Under the pieces are notes generated by a model that searched no databases, was not told the DNA's origin, and worked only from the letters and a program-made list of their open reading frames with translations. Shown piece by piece: positions 1-8,993 of a stretch of DNA of 64,000 nt. How positions within the stretch are numbered: the first letter of the stretch is position 1; each line of letters opens with the position of its first letter. Both the position numbers and the translations under genes were made by a program. Source of the stretch: Hymenobacter lapidiphilus (GTDB lineage: Bacteria > Bacteroidota > Bacteroidia > Cytophagales > Hymenobacteraceae); assembly GCF_013377885.1 (NCBI RefSeq), contig NZ_JABKAU010000017.1, forward strand, positions 26,794-90,793, read 5' to 3'.

Positions 1-1
1 T

Positions 2-1147
2 GACGAATTCGGTACCGGCACCGAGCCCAGCCTGGGCGGGGCCATTGCCGAGGCCGTGCTGGAGCAGCTCAACCGCGCCCGGGCATTCGGTGTCATCACC
101 ACCCACTACACCAACCTGAAAAACTATGCCGAGCGCACGCCCGGCATCGTGAACGGGGCCATGCGCTACGACCCCGATAAGCTGCAGCCGCTCTACCGCC
201 TCGAAATCGGTAAGCCGGGCTCCTCGTTTGCCATCGAAATTGCCCGCAAAATTGGCCTTCCCCGGCAGCTCGTGGAGCGGGCCAGTCAGCTTGTGGGCAA
301 GGATAAAATCCGCTACGACCAGCTGCTCGAAGGCCTCGAAAAGGAGAAAACCGAGCTGGAGCTGCGCACCGCCGAAGCCGCCAAAGCCGAGCGCCGCCTC
401 AAGAAAGCCGCCCAGGAGTACCAGGACCTCAAGCGCTTCCTCGACGATACCACCCAGGAAACCCTACGCACGGCCAAAGCCCAGGCCAAAACGCTGCTGC
501 GCGACACCAACCAGAGAATCGAGGCCACCATCCAGGAAATCCGCCTGGGCCAGGCCGATAAGGAGCGTACCAAGGAGGCCCGCGGCAAGCTCGACACGTT
601 TGTGCGCGAGAAGCTGCAGATTGAGCCGCCCAAAGCCCGCGCCACCCGCGAGCTGGCCGACGCCGCCACCCTCAAACCCGGCGATAAAGTGGCGTTGCTG
701 GGCCAGGAGGGCCACGGCGAAATCATGGCCGTGAAAGGTAAAACGGCCGAAGTATCGTTCGGGGGCATGAAAACCATCGTCAAGATTGGCCAGCTCGAAA
801 AGCTCACGCGCTCCGAAATTCGGGAGCGGGAGAAGCAAGCGGCCCGTCTGGCTCCGGCTCAGTATGCGGGCTCGGGCTTCAACACTACCGGCCGCATGGC
901 CACCTTCAACCCCACGCTGGATTTGCGCGGCGAGCGGGCCGAGGACGCCGTAACCAAAATCCAGAGCTACGTCGATGAGGCCATCATGCTGGGCATCCCG
1001 GAAATCAGAATCCTGCACGGCCGCGGCAACGGCGTACTCCGCCAGATTGCCCGCGATTATCTGCACCGCACCCGCGAAGTGGCCAGCGTAGCCGACGAGC
1101 ACGCCGACCGCGGCGGCGACGGCGTAACGGTGGCGGTATTGAAATAG
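2..1147 (+). CDS. mutS2: Endonuclease MutS2, C-terminal part (5' end outside window)
   Basis: The frame is open from base 2, so the gene starts upstream of the window; 381 residues are visible. It opens on the Walker B aspartate and its conserved followers (DEFGTGTEP), then the ATPase switch with TTHYTNLK. A long Lys/Glu/Ala-rich coiled coil follows (visible residues about 115-210), then a small beta-rich KOW-like segment, and finally a Smr domain with LDLRGERAEDA and the HGRGNG loop. MutS2 proteins are homodimeric ABC-type ATPases that bind branched DNA or collided ribosomes; the Smr domain is a nuclease. Order and length of domains are typical. Identification is very secure; only the N-terminal half is missing because of the window edge. 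Confidence 0.97.
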   Translation, partial: DEFGTGTEPSLGGAIAEAVLEQLNRARAFGVITTHYTNLKNYAERTPGIVNGAMRYDPDKLQPLYRLEIGKPGSSFAIEIARKIGLPRQLVERASQLVGKDKIRYDQLLEGLEKEKTELELRTAEAAKAERRLKKAAQEYQDLKRFLDDTTQETLRTAKAQAKTLLRDTNQRIEATIQEIRLGQADKERTKEARGKLDTFVREKLQIEPPKARATRELADAATLKPGDKVALLGQEGHGEIMAVKGKTAEVSFGGMKTIVKIGQLEKLTRSEIREREKQAARLAPAQYAGSGFNTTGRMATFNPTLDLRGERAEDAVTKIQSYVDEAIMLGIPEIRILHGRGNGVLRQIARDYLHRTREVASVADEHADRGGDGVTVAVLK

Positions 1148-1168
1148 GCAAATGATCAGGAAATAAGA

Positions 1169-1294
1169 CCGTCATGCTGAGCGAAGGCGCAGCCGGAGTC
1201 GAAGCATCTCTACCGGAATGGTGAACCTAACGACAGGATTACTATTGCGGTAGAGATGCTTCGACTGCGGCTGCGCCTTCGCTCAGCATGACGG
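1169..1294. repeat. Palindromic repeat, family A copy 1 (CATGCTGAGC type)
   Basis: Two inverted arms of about 47 bases (1169-1215 and 1248-1294) beginning CCGTCATGCTGAGCG and ending in CTCTACCG surround a 32-base centre. Related arms recur in at least nine other gene gaps of this window. It fills most of the gap between mutS2 and rlmF. No coding capacity is visible. Confidence 0.9.
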
Positions 1295-1404
1295 TGTTTC
1301 CAACAAGCACGACCACTCGCTTCAAACGCCGCCCTACAAAGCCGTAACTTGCCAAAAAGTACCCCAATTCTTCGGGCGCTTTCTCACTTTCAGTATCTAA
1401 GCTC

Positions 1405-2334
1405 TTGCATCCTCGCAACCCCCACAACGGCCGCTACGATTTCGCTCAACTCACGGCCGCCAGCCCCACCCTTGCGCCCTTCGTGGTGTCCAATCCGGCC
1501 GGTGACAACAGCATCGATTTCGCCAATCCCGCCGCCGTGAAGGCCCTGAACCAGGCGCTGCTGCGGCAGCACTACGACGTGCAGCACTGGGATGTGCCGG
1601 CCGGCTACCTCTGCCCGCCTATCCCCGGCCGCGCCGACTATCTGCATTACGCCGCCGACCTGCTGGCCACTGACAACGCGGGAATAGTGCCCACCGACAA
1701 AGCCGTGCACGTGCTCGACATTGGTGTGGGCGCGAACTGCGTGTACCCCATCATCGGCAGTAAGGCCTACGGCTGGCGCTTTGTGGGCTCCGAAACTGAT
1801 TCGGTAGCCCTGAAAGCAGCCAAAAGCATGGTGGCGGCCAACCCGGCACTGGCAAACCGGGTGGAGCTGCGGGTGCAGAGCCATCAGGCTTTCGTGTTCG
1901 AGGACATCGTGAAGCCCCGCGAGGAGTTCGATCTGGTGGTATGCAATCCGCCCTTCCATTCCTCGGCTGAGGAGGCTGCCAGCGGCAGCCGCCGCAAGGG
2001 CCGCAACCTGGGCTACCCCAAAACGCCCGGCGGTGCGCCGGTGCTTAACTTTGGGGGGCAGAATACGGAGCTGTGGTGCGAGGGTGGCGAAGAGGGCTTC
2101 CTCAAGCGCATGGTGGCCCAAAGCGTGGCCGTGCGCGAGCGGGTGCTGTGGTTTAGCACGCTCATCTCCAAAAAGGAAACGCTGCCCAGCATCTACCACT
2201 TCCTCAAACTGGCCGGCTCGCCCGAAACCCGCACCATTGAGATGAAGCAGGGCCAGAAAATCAGCCGCATCGTGGCCTGGACCTTCCAGACGCCCGAGCA
2301 GCGCCAGGAGTGGGCCGCGCGGCGCTGGAAATGA
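1405..2334 (+). CDS. rlmF: 23S rRNA (adenine(1618)-N(6))-methyltransferase RlmF
   Basis: A 309-residue SAM-dependent methyltransferase expected to methylate N6 of A1618 in 23S rRNA. The N-terminus HPRNPHNGRYDF is the family hallmark, and the catalytic N6-adenine methyltransferase motif NPPF is present in VVCNPPFHSS; a SAM-binding glycine stretch lies in LDIGVGANCVYP. The start is a TTG: the family N-terminus begins directly at this codon and no ATG lies upstream in frame. The last codon overlaps the ATG of the next gene (ATGA), suggesting translational coupling. Length matches the family. Confidence 0.95.
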   Translation: MHPRNPHNGRYDFAQLTAASPTLAPFVVSNPAGDNSIDFANPAAVKALNQALLRQHYDVQHWDVPAGYLCPPIPGRADYLHYAADLLATDNAGIVPTDKAVHVLDIGVGANCVYPIIGSKAYGWRFVGSETDSVALKAAKSMVAANPALANRVELRVQSHQAFVFEDIVKPREEFDLVVCNPPFHSSAEEAASGSRRKGRNLGYPKTPGGAPVLNFGGQNTELWCEGGEEGFLKRMVAQSVAVRERVLWFSTLISKKETLPSIYHFLKLAGSPETRTIEMKQGQKISRIVAWTFQTPEQRQEWAARRWK

Positions 2335-2720
2335 AATATCACCGCATTTTTATAGGCTACGACGAACCTAGCTTCGATACATTCAATGCCGTATCTCAGC
2401 TTATGGGTGTAGAGCCGGAACCCTGGGAAAAGGACTGGTTTAGTCCGGAGGAACCTAACTCTTGGTCCTATCTAGTTTTCACCGACGATGACGCTCCTTA
2501 CTTCGACTTTATCAACGTATTCCTGAATCTACTAGAGCCAAAGTTCGCCGCATTATTGCAGTTGGGTATAACAAAGGATCGTATCAGTTTAACCCTCGCC
2601 TATTTATATAAGCATCAATGTGCACTTGGGTTCGATGCGCAGGAGATGTTGCGATTGGGTGCAAGTGGTATAGGGTTAGCAATTGACTGTTTTGAAGAAA
2701 AAGAGAATATCCAACAATAA
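2331..2720 (+). CDS. Small acidic protein of unknown function (DUF4279/immunity-like)
   Basis: 129 residues, starting at the ATG that overlaps the rlmF stop. The longer open frame begins earlier, but MKYHRIFIGYDEPSF at 2331 is the natural start by the ATGA overlap. The protein is soluble and acidic, with a C-terminal helix-turn followed by LGASGIGLAIDCFE. That layout reminds me of DUF4279-type proteins, often found as immunity or orphan immunity genes, but this is only a resemblance. Base composition is clearly more AT-rich than the neighbours, with A/T-ending codons, pointing to recent acquisition. A strong terminator follows directly. Confidence 0.75.
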   Translation: MKYHRIFIGYDEPSFDTFNAVSQLMGVEPEPWEKDWFSPEEPNSWSYLVFTDDDAPYFDFINVFLNLLEPKFAALLQLGITKDRISLTLAYLYKHQCALGFDAQEMLRLGASGIGLAIDCFEEKENIQQ

Positions 2721-2753
2721 AAAAGGCGGCTCCCGATTTCGGGAGCCGCCTTT
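2721..2753 (+). terminator. Rho-independent terminator after the 2331 gene
   Basis: Hairpin AAAGGCGGCTCCCGA / GGGAGCCGCCTTT with a TTTC loop directly after the stop codon. It is nearly symmetrical, so it may also act on transcripts from the opposite strand gene ending at 2812. Confidence 0.85.
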
Positions 2754-2811
2754 CATGCGTCAATAGAGCCGGTGAAAAGGTGCACTTCGCACCTCTCAGG
2801 ACCTGACTTCT

Positions 2812-5121
2812 CTACTCCACTACTACGCGGCTGATCTGCGTGGCTTCAGGGGTTACAATCTGCACCATGTACAGGCCGGCTTTCAGGGCAGAAGCGTCTA
2901 CGCTTACGTCCTGGCCGTTGAGAGGCTGGGTTTGGTCGAGTACCACGCGGCCGGTGGCGTCGCGCAGCACTACGCGGGCCGTGCGGGCGGCGCCCGTCTG
3001 CACGCGCAGGCGGAACTTGCCGGTGGTGGGGTTGGGGTACACCTGCACGCTGCTGCGCTGGATGCTGGCGTTTTTGGTGGCCAGCACCAGGTTGCACACC
3101 TGCACGCCGTTGTTCTGGTCGGCAATGCGCTGGGCAAACTCTTGGTAGTACTGGTTGGCAATGCGCTCATCGTGTACAATCAGCGTGTTCTCGTCGTTTT
3201 CGGTGTTGGCCGACAGGCTCCAGTTGTGCGAGCCCACGAACACCTGCGGGTCCGACTGCGGCGCGGTGGCGTCGATGATGGCGTATTTGTGGTGCATGAT
3301 GCCGGTCGGGTTATCCAGCATGAGGCGCGTGCCGAGCACGGTTTTGATGTTGTCGAAAATGTCCTGGGCGGCGGAGTTGGCCTGAATACTCTCCATAAGC
3401 ATCTCCGAGCAGCCGGCTATGTTTTTGGTCCGGATCTGATTGGCAATGGCGTTGCCGATATCGGTCTGGGTGAGCAGCATCGTGGCAATGTGCAGGTCCT
3501 TGTCGGCCGTCTGGATGGCGTCGATCAGGCGGCCGTTCACGTTGTCGGTGGGCGAGAACCACGATTCTACCTGCTTGCCGGCAATGCTGAAGTAGTGCGG
3601 CGTGTTGTCGGTTTTGCGCGAACCGAACAGGGCCGTGGCCTGGGTGCCGCCACCCCACATCTCATTGAACTCGACGGTGTAAGTGCGGGCCAGCGACTGG
3701 TCCTGCACGGCAATGGAGTTGTTGCGGTCGGTGCTGAGCTGGGCGGGCGTCCAGTTGGTCGAACCAGTCCACACCCAGGGCTGGTTGGGCTCGGTGCTGT
3801 TGGCGTCAATCACCACAAACTTGTTGTGCATGATGTTCTGCAGCGTCTGGCGCTTGATGCGCGGGATGGCGGGGTCGAGGCTGGAGAGGCTGATGTTGGC
3901 GTTTTCGCCTTCGTAGATAACGCGCACGGCCACGCCGCGGGTTTTGGCGGCATTCACGGCCGTTACAATTGTGGCGCTGTTCCAGTTATAGATAGCAATA
4001 TCGAGCGTCTGCTTGGCCAGGCCAATGTAGCGGGCCACTGTGTCGGCCATGGCGCCATTGGGCAGGTACAGGGCAGTGTTACCGGGCAATGCCAAGGCCG
4101 CATTTACGGGGTTGGTGAAGTAGGTGCGCATCTTACCCGTCGAGCGCGAAGCCGTAATCATGGGTACTACCCGCGACTCGGATAGGCCCACGGCGTTGGT
4201 GCTGCTGGCCTTCACGTAGTAAATGGTGGCCGGCTGCAGGCCCGTGATGGCGAGGCTGTGGCTGGTGGTGCTGGCCGTGTTGTTCACGGCCGTAAACGGG
4301 CCGGCAGGGCTGGCGGCGTACTCCAGCTTGCTGCTGCCGGCGTTCTGGGTAACGAAGTTTACCGTGAAGCCGGTGGTGCTGATGTTGGTGGGGTAGGGCG
4401 TGGCCAGGAAATTAGGCGTGTTGCCCTGCCGGAAGTCGGCGTAGAGGCGCGGCAGCAGCTGGTAGCCAGCCGCGGCACCGCCGCCCGTTGGGGCCGTTGT
4501 GGTGAACTGGCTCATGATGCCAACCACATCGAAAACGCCGGTTGGCGAAGGCTTGCCCACCAGTCCGTCGGGACCATCGGAAGCCCGGTTCACGTACATC
4601 ACAGTGGCGGCATTGCCACTCACGCGGTAAGAGGTGTTGGCCGAAAAGGCCGATACCGGCGCGCCCGCAACTGTGGTTACAGTGGTGGCATCCACCAGCT
4701 TCACCAGCTGGCCCTCGTACTGCTCGGCGTAGGCAGCGGTAGCAGTAGTTACCGAAAACTCGATGGGCTTAGGCAGCGGCCGGTTGCCGGCTACCACTTC
4801 GAGCGAGGTGATAGGGTCGATTTCGAGCAGCCCCCGGAAATCCTTGAGCACGCCGGTAACCAGAATGGAGTCGCCGGCTACTACTGAGCCGAGTTGGGTG
4901 GCCGAATACACGGCAATGCCGCCGGTGCCGTCCTGCATGTAGCGGATGGCTCCCAGTTCGGCGCCGTTGGTAACGATACCACGGAGCGTAACGGTGGCTC
5001 CCGAAGTGTTGAAGGCCGGAGCCTGGGCCCGGGCGGCCCCAATAGTAATGGCGGTTTGCGCCTGCGCCGACTGCCAGCTGGCTAGGCTCAGCAGCAACGC
5101 CAGCAAGGGTAATTTTTTCAT
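2812..5121 (-). CDS. Secreted phospholipase-D-like protein with OB-type and Fn3 domains and a T9SS sorting domain
   Basis: 769 residues from the ATG at 5121, which gives a clean signal peptide (MKKLPLLALLLSLASWQSAQA). Next come two OB-fold-like segments (roughly residues 25-240) of the kind found in secreted nucleases, a fibronectin type III domain (about 245-330), and two phospholipase D half-sites, HNKFVVID and HHKYAIID, each followed by GS.NW. Both HxK(x)4D motifs are intact, so an active PLD-fold phosphodiesterase is expected. The C-terminus (VYPNPTTGKF ... GLYMVQI) is a type A sorting domain of the type IX secretion system, predicting export across the outer membrane. Substrate (DNA or phospholipid) cannot be told from sequence; the OB segments favour nucleic acid. 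Confidence 0.9.
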   Translation of the reverse strand: MKKLPLLALLLSLASWQSAQAQTAITIGAARAQAPAFNTSGATVTLRGIVTNGAELGAIRYMQDGTGGIAVYSATQLGSVVAGDSILVTGVLKDFRGLLEIDPITSLEVVAGNRPLPKPIEFSVTTATAAYAEQYEGQLVKLVDATTVTTVAGAPVSAFSANTSYRVSGNAATVMYVNRASDGPDGLVGKPSPTGVFDVVGIMSQFTTTAPTGGGAAAGYQLLPRLYADFRQGNTPNFLATPYPTNISTTGFTVNFVTQNAGSSKLEYAASPAGPFTAVNNTASTTSHSLAITGLQPATIYYVKASSTNAVGLSESRVVPMITASRSTGKMRTYFTNPVNAALALPGNTALYLPNGAMADTVARYIGLAKQTLDIAIYNWNSATIVTAVNAAKTRGVAVRVIYEGENANISLSSLDPAIPRIKRQTLQNIMHNKFVVIDANSTEPNQPWVWTGSTNWTPAQLSTDRNNSIAVQDQSLARTYTVEFNEMWGGGTQATALFGSRKTDNTPHYFSIAGKQVESWFSPTDNVNGRLIDAIQTADKDLHIATMLLTQTDIGNAIANQIRTKNIAGCSEMLMESIQANSAAQDIFDNIKTVLGTRLMLDNPTGIMHHKYAIIDATAPQSDPQVFVGSHNWSLSANTENDENTLIVHDERIANQYYQEFAQRIADQNNGVQVCNLVLATKNASIQRSSVQVYPNPTTGKFRLRVQTGAARTARVVLRDATGRVVLDQTQPLNGQDVSVDASALKAGLYMVQIVTPEATQISRVVVE

Positions 5122-5178
5122 CAAACGAGAAGCAGAAAAGGGGTGGGGAAAGCAGACTACCCGCAGGCAGGCATGAGA

Positions 5179-5186
5179 CAAAGATC
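5179..5186 (-). promoter_or_regulatory. Candidate -7 box for the PLD-like gene
   Basis: GATCTTTG on the minus strand, one mismatch to the Bacteroidota TAnnTTTG box, 57 bases before the chosen ATG. Its position upstream of the signal-peptide start supports that start over the longer frame. Confidence 0.4.
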
Positions 5187-5256
5187 TTGATTTCAACGAC
5201 AAAAAACGAGGCGGCCGGATGAAGTTTACATGATGCCGGCCTGGGCCCGCCCGCCG

Positions 5257-6285
5257 CTACATAATGTTCACTTCGGGGTGCAGCTCGATGCCGAATTTCT
5301 CGCGCACCGAGGCAATGATTTCGTAGGCCAGGTCGCGGATGTCCTGGCCCTGGGCGCCGCCGTGGTTCACGAGTACCAGCGCCTGCCGGTCGTGCACGCC
5401 GTGGGGGCCGCGGCGCAGGCCCTTCCAGCCGCACTGCTCGATAAGCCAGCCGGCGGGCACCTTCACGCCGCCCGGCACGGGGTAGCCTGGCAGGCCTTCA
5501 AACTGGCCTTTCAGCTCATCGAACTTGGCCTGCGAGACTTCGGGATTCTTGAAAAAAGAGCCGGCGTTGCCAATCTGGGCCGGGTCGGGCAGCTTGCTGC
5601 GGCGGATGCTGCTGACGGCCTCGCTGATGTGCAGCGGCGTAGGCTCGCCCTCGATGCCCATGTCCTGCAGGGTCGTCTGGATGTCGCCGTAGCGCACGTT
5701 GGGCCGCGCCTGCCGGTGCAGTCGCAGCAGCACGCTGGTCACGATAAACTGGTTTTTGAGCGGGCCCTTGAACACGCTCTCGCGGTAGCCGAAGCCGCAC
5801 TCGGCCCCCGAAAACGTGCGCAGCCGGCCGGTAGCCAACTCCAGGGCTTCCAGCTGCTCGAACGTGTCTTTCAGCTCGGCCCCGTAGGCGCCGATGTTCT
5901 GGAGCGGCGCGGCACCCACCGTGCCCGGAATCAGCGACAGGTTTTCGATGCCGCTCAGCTCCTGACCCAGCGCGTACTGCACCAGCGCGTGCCAACTTTC
6001 GCCGGCTCCTGAACGCACCAAGGCCGTTTCGTCGTCCTGGTCCACCACTTCGAGCCCCCGAATTTCGTTTTTGAGCACTACGCCCTCGAAGTTGCGGGTG
6101 AAGAGCAGGTTGGAGCCGCCGCCGAGAATGAGCTTTTCGGCGGCCTGCACCTCGGGCAGGGCCAGCAGCGCCCGCAGTTCCTCAACCGAAGCAAAGCGGG
6201 CAAACCAGCGGGCCGTTACCTCCAGGCCAAACGTGTTGTAGGGGCGGAGCGAAACGTGGGCTTCGAGAACAGGAGCGGGGCTCAT
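5257..6285 (-). CDS. murB: UDP-N-acetylenolpyruvoylglucosamine reductase MurB
   Basis: 342 residues. Reduces UDP-GlcNAc-enolpyruvate to UDP-MurNAc with NADPH and FAD in peptidoglycan precursor synthesis. Family marks are the N-terminal NTFG, the FAD-binding LGGGSNLLF, the segment IPGTVGAAPLQNIGAYG, the FGYRES catalytic region and NAGSFFKNP near the end, the last carrying the proton-donor serine. The ATG at 6285 is preferred over one 12 codons upstream because a perfect TACCTTTG promoter box (6311-6318) would overlap a longer coding region. A stand-alone gene here, not in a mur cluster. Confidence 0.97.
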   Translation of the reverse strand: MSPAPVLEAHVSLRPYNTFGLEVTARWFARFASVEELRALLALPEVQAAEKLILGGGSNLLFTRNFEGVVLKNEIRGLEVVDQDDETALVRSGAGESWHALVQYALGQELSGIENLSLIPGTVGAAPLQNIGAYGAELKDTFEQLEALELATGRLRTFSGAECGFGYRESVFKGPLKNQFIVTSVLLRLHRQARPNVRYGDIQTTLQDMGIEGEPTPLHISEAVSSIRRSKLPDPAQIGNAGSFFKNPEVSQAKFDELKGQFEGLPGYPVPGGVKVPAGWLIEQCGWKGLRRGPHGVHDRQALVLVNHGGAQGQDIRDLAYEIIASVREKFGIELHPEVNIM

Positions 6286-6310
6286 AGCAGCGGGCAAAAT
6301 GGTGAGAGCC

Positions 6311-6318
6311 CAAAGGTA
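6311..6318 (-). promoter_or_regulatory. -7 promoter box of murB
   Basis: TACCTTTG on the minus strand, a perfect match to TAnnTTTG, with 25 bases between the box and the murB ATG. It fixes the start at 6285. Confidence 0.65.
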
Positions 6319-6349
6319 CATTAGTTGCCAGATTGGCTAACTGCAGTCA

Positions 6350-6466
6350 AGCACGGTGTAGGGGCGGGGCTCGTCCCCGCCCGCCGTTCGCACCATTCCA
6401 ACGGTAACCGTTCAACGGTACTCGTTCAACGGCGGGCGGGGACAAGCCCCGCCCCTACACCGTGCT
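6350..6466. repeat. Palindromic repeat, family B copy 1 (GTAGGGGCGGGG type)
   Basis: Outer inverted arms AGCACGGTGTAGGGGCGGGG and its complement enclose GC-rich hairpins and two internal copies of CGTTCAACGG. Lies between murB and the DUF547 gene, whose gap contains little else apart from the murB promoter. Confidence 0.9.
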
Positions 6467-6578
6467 GTTTCCGACCTGCCAGTAACTCCAGCCCCGATAC
6501 AGCTGTTCAGGCTGTCTACTCCGTATATGCCAGCCTGGCACCACTAGCCGGGCACTCCACCGAACTTTTCCTTCTGAT

Positions 6579-7388
6579 ATGCAGCGTATTTCCCGCTTTA
6601 CTTCCCGCCTGGCCTTGGGCACTTTGCTGACTGCCGGCGCGCTGGCTTCGGCCGGTTGCGGCTATGTGGGCTACCTGATTCCGCTCAACCCGACCTCGCA
6701 AAGCGGCCGCAGCCTCGACCATTCGGCTTGGGACGGGCTGCTGAAAAAGTATGTCGACGAGCAGGGAATGGTGAATTATAAGGGCCTCAAGCAGGATAGC
6801 GCTTCGCTGAACGCCTACCTGAAAACGCTCGGCGACAATCTGCCAGCCAAGAATTCGCCCGCCGATGAGAAGTTGGCCTACTGGCTCAACGCCTACAACG
6901 CCTTCACGCTGCAGCGCATCATCCGGGCCTATCCGGTGAAAAGCATTAAGGACCTGGGCGGCGACAAAATCTTCGTCAATACCGTCTGGGACCAGGATTT
7001 CATCCCGCTTGGCGGCAAGCGCTACACGCTCAACGACATCGAGCACCGCATCATCCGCAAGCAGTTCGACGACAACCGCATTCACTACGCGCTGGTGTGC
7101 GCCGCCATGAGTTGCCCGCCGCTGCGGCAGGAGGCGTATGTGGGGGGCAAAGTGCAGGAGCAACTCGCCGACCAGGGCCGCAGCTTCATCAACAACCCCC
7201 AGAAAAACGACCTCACGCCCGCCGCTACGCCCAAACTGTCGGCCATCTACAGCTTCTACCCCGGCGACTTCGAAAAGAACGGTAGCACCTCCATCCAGGA
7301 CGCCGTCAACCGCTACGCCAAGCAGAAAATCGACCCCAACGCGAAGCTGAGCTACAAGGAGTACAACTGGAGCCTGAACGAGCAATAA
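6579..7388 (+). CDS. DUF547 domain lipoprotein
   Basis: 269 residues. The N-terminus MQRISRFTSR plus a hydrophobic stretch ending ASAGC is a lipoprotein signal, giving a lipidated Cys near residue 27. The rest is a DUF547 domain: YWLNAYNAFTLQRII, the VNTVWDQDF segment, HYALVCAAMSCPPL with the conserved SCPPL, and a final YNWSLN. DUF547 proteins are widespread in bacteria and plants; the fold has been compared with papain-like peptidases but no activity is assigned. Expected in the periplasm, membrane-anchored. No operon partner. Confidence 0.9.
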   Translation: MQRISRFTSRLALGTLLTAGALASAGCGYVGYLIPLNPTSQSGRSLDHSAWDGLLKKYVDEQGMVNYKGLKQDSASLNAYLKTLGDNLPAKNSPADEKLAYWLNAYNAFTLQRIIRAYPVKSIKDLGGDKIFVNTVWDQDFIPLGGKRYTLNDIEHRIIRKQFDDNRIHYALVCAAMSCPPLRQEAYVGGKVQEQLADQGRSFINNPQKNDLTPAATPKLSAIYSFYPGDFEKNGSTSIQDAVNRYAKQKIDPNAKLSYKEYNWSLNEQ

Positions 7389-7416
7389 CGAGCTATGCGC
7401 TTACTGGAAGTTTAGA

Positions 7417-7459
7417 GAACGATGTAGGGGCGGGGCTTGTCCCCGCCCCTACATCGTTC
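7417..7459. repeat. Minimal family B hairpin
   Basis: A perfect 19-base stem (GAACGATGTAGGGGCGGGG) with a CTTGT loop. It equals the outer ends of the longer family B repeats without the CGTTCAACG centre. It sits between two converging genes and may double as a terminator, although there is no T tract. Confidence 0.85.
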
Positions 7460-7489
7460 TTCATTGCGCGTTGCATGACGTTCTAACTG

Positions 7490-8902
7490 CTAACCACGCT
7501 GCACCCGGTAGCCGTTCAGGGCATAGAAAAGCAGGTAGGCATAGCAGAGGGCCGGTAGCACGAAGGCCACGCGCAAGCCGCCGCCGTGGGTGGCCACCAA
7601 GCCCATGAGCGGCGGAATAATAGCCCCGCCCACGATGGCCATAATTAGATACGACGAGCCTTGTTTGGTGAAGCGGCCCAGTCCGGTAATGGCCAGTGGG
7701 AACACCACGGGCCAGATGATGGCGTTGCACAAGCCGCAGAGCACCACCAACCACAGAGCAGTTTCGCCCTGGCTGAAAATGGAGAGTACCACCAGCGCCA
7801 CGCCCGCGGCGCACACGCCGGCCAGCAGCTTGCGGGCATCGAAGCGGCTGAGCAGCGGAATGCCGATGATGCGGCCCACCATTACGCCAAACCAGTAGGA
7901 GGCCACCAGCACCGCGCCCACGGCCTTGGTGAAACCGGCCGAAGTGTCGATGGCTTCGGGCGTGTTGCCGAACAGTGCGGCGGCCCAGTTGGTGGCTAAG
8001 CTGAGGATGCGCACCAACTCCTGGGTAAAGCCGCTGAGTTGGCGGATGTCCTGGGCCTCGCCGTAGCGGATGATGAACGAGCCGATGCCCACTTCTACGC
8101 CCACGTATACGAAAATAGCCACCACGCCCAGTGTGAGGTGGCGGAAGCTGAGGGCCGACGAACGGCCGGTTTCGGCGGCGGCCTGTGCTGCGGCAGCATC
8201 ATCATCGGCGGGCAGGCTCTCGATTTCGGGCAGGCGCACCACAAAAAACAGCAGCGCCAGCACCGCCAGAAATACAGCCAGGCCGATGTAAAGCGGCTTT
8301 ACCAGCGCGGCTTCCTCGTTCAGGCGCTGCTCCAGCGGTAGTTGGGCCAGCTGGGCCTTGAGTACCGTGGAGCCTCCGAACAGAATCAGGCCGCCTATTA
8401 GCGGCGAAAGGGTGCCGCCTAGCCCGTTGGCTACACCCACGATGCTCACGCGGCTGGCGGCGGTGCGCGCCGGCCCCAACACGCTCACGTAGGGGTTGGC
8501 GGCCACCTGCAGCAGCGTAATTCCGGCCCCCAGAAAGCTCAGCGCCAGCAGAAACAGCGAAAACGTGCGCGAGTTGGCCGCCGGTACAAACAGCAGCGCC
8601 CCCACGCCCATCACGAGCAGGCCCAGCACAATGCCGCGCTGAAACCCGAGCTTCTCCAGCACCCGTCCCGCCGGCAGCGACATCAGAAAATAGGCCCCAA
8701 AAAAAGCCGACTGCACGGCCGTCGACTGGAAATCGGTGAGCTGGCACACGTCCTTGAGGTAGGGCATGAGCACGTCGTTGAAGTTGGTGACGGCCCCGAA
8801 CAGGAAGAACAGGGTGGTCATGAGCACCATCGGGCCCACGTAGGAGCGGGTGGCGGCCGGTGCGGCGGCAGTAGCGGGGGAGGAGGCGAGGGGAGCGGCC
8901 AT
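7490..8902 (-). CDS. FucP/GluP-type sugar MFS transporter
   Basis: 470 residues, about 12 membrane segments. The start MTTLFFLFGAVTNFNDVLMPYLK, the SLPAGRVLEKLGFQRG loop between helices 2 and 3 and the AANPYVSVLGP segment in helix 4-5 are typical of the glucose/galactose/fucose:proton symporters of the major facilitator superfamily. The central cytoplasmic loop (about residues 225-250) is Ala/Asp-rich. A candidate promoter box lies 28 bases upstream. No sugar-catabolic gene is next to it, so the substrate cannot be deduced. A second, shorter paralogue is at 32211-33482. Confidence 0.92.
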   Translation of the reverse strand: MAAPLASSPATAAAPAATRSYVGPMVLMTTLFFLFGAVTNFNDVLMPYLKDVCQLTDFQSTAVQSAFFGAYFLMSLPAGRVLEKLGFQRGIVLGLLVMGVGALLFVPAANSRTFSLFLLALSFLGAGITLLQVAANPYVSVLGPARTAASRVSIVGVANGLGGTLSPLIGGLILFGGSTVLKAQLAQLPLEQRLNEEAALVKPLYIGLAVFLAVLALLFFVVRLPEIESLPADDDAAAAQAAAETGRSSALSFRHLTLGVVAIFVYVGVEVGIGSFIIRYGEAQDIRQLSGFTQELVRILSLATNWAAALFGNTPEAIDTSAGFTKAVGAVLVASYWFGVMVGRIIGIPLLSRFDARKLLAGVCAAGVALVVLSIFSQGETALWLVVLCGLCNAIIWPVVFPLAITGLGRFTKQGSSYLIMAIVGGAIIPPLMGLVATHGGGLRVAFVLPALCYAYLLFYALNGYRVQRG

Positions 8903-8930
8903 GCAGGGAATCAGGGGAAATATGCGGCCT

Positions 8931-8938
8931 TAAAGATA
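8931..8938 (-). promoter_or_regulatory. Candidate -7 box of the MFS gene
   Basis: TATCTTTA on the minus strand, one base off TAnnTTTG, 28 bases before the ATG at 8902. Confidence 0.5.
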
Positions 8939-8993
8939 GGCGGTTGCCCTATCTTCCTTTGTAAGCAGTTTGAATCAGTCGGTAAAGACGTTT

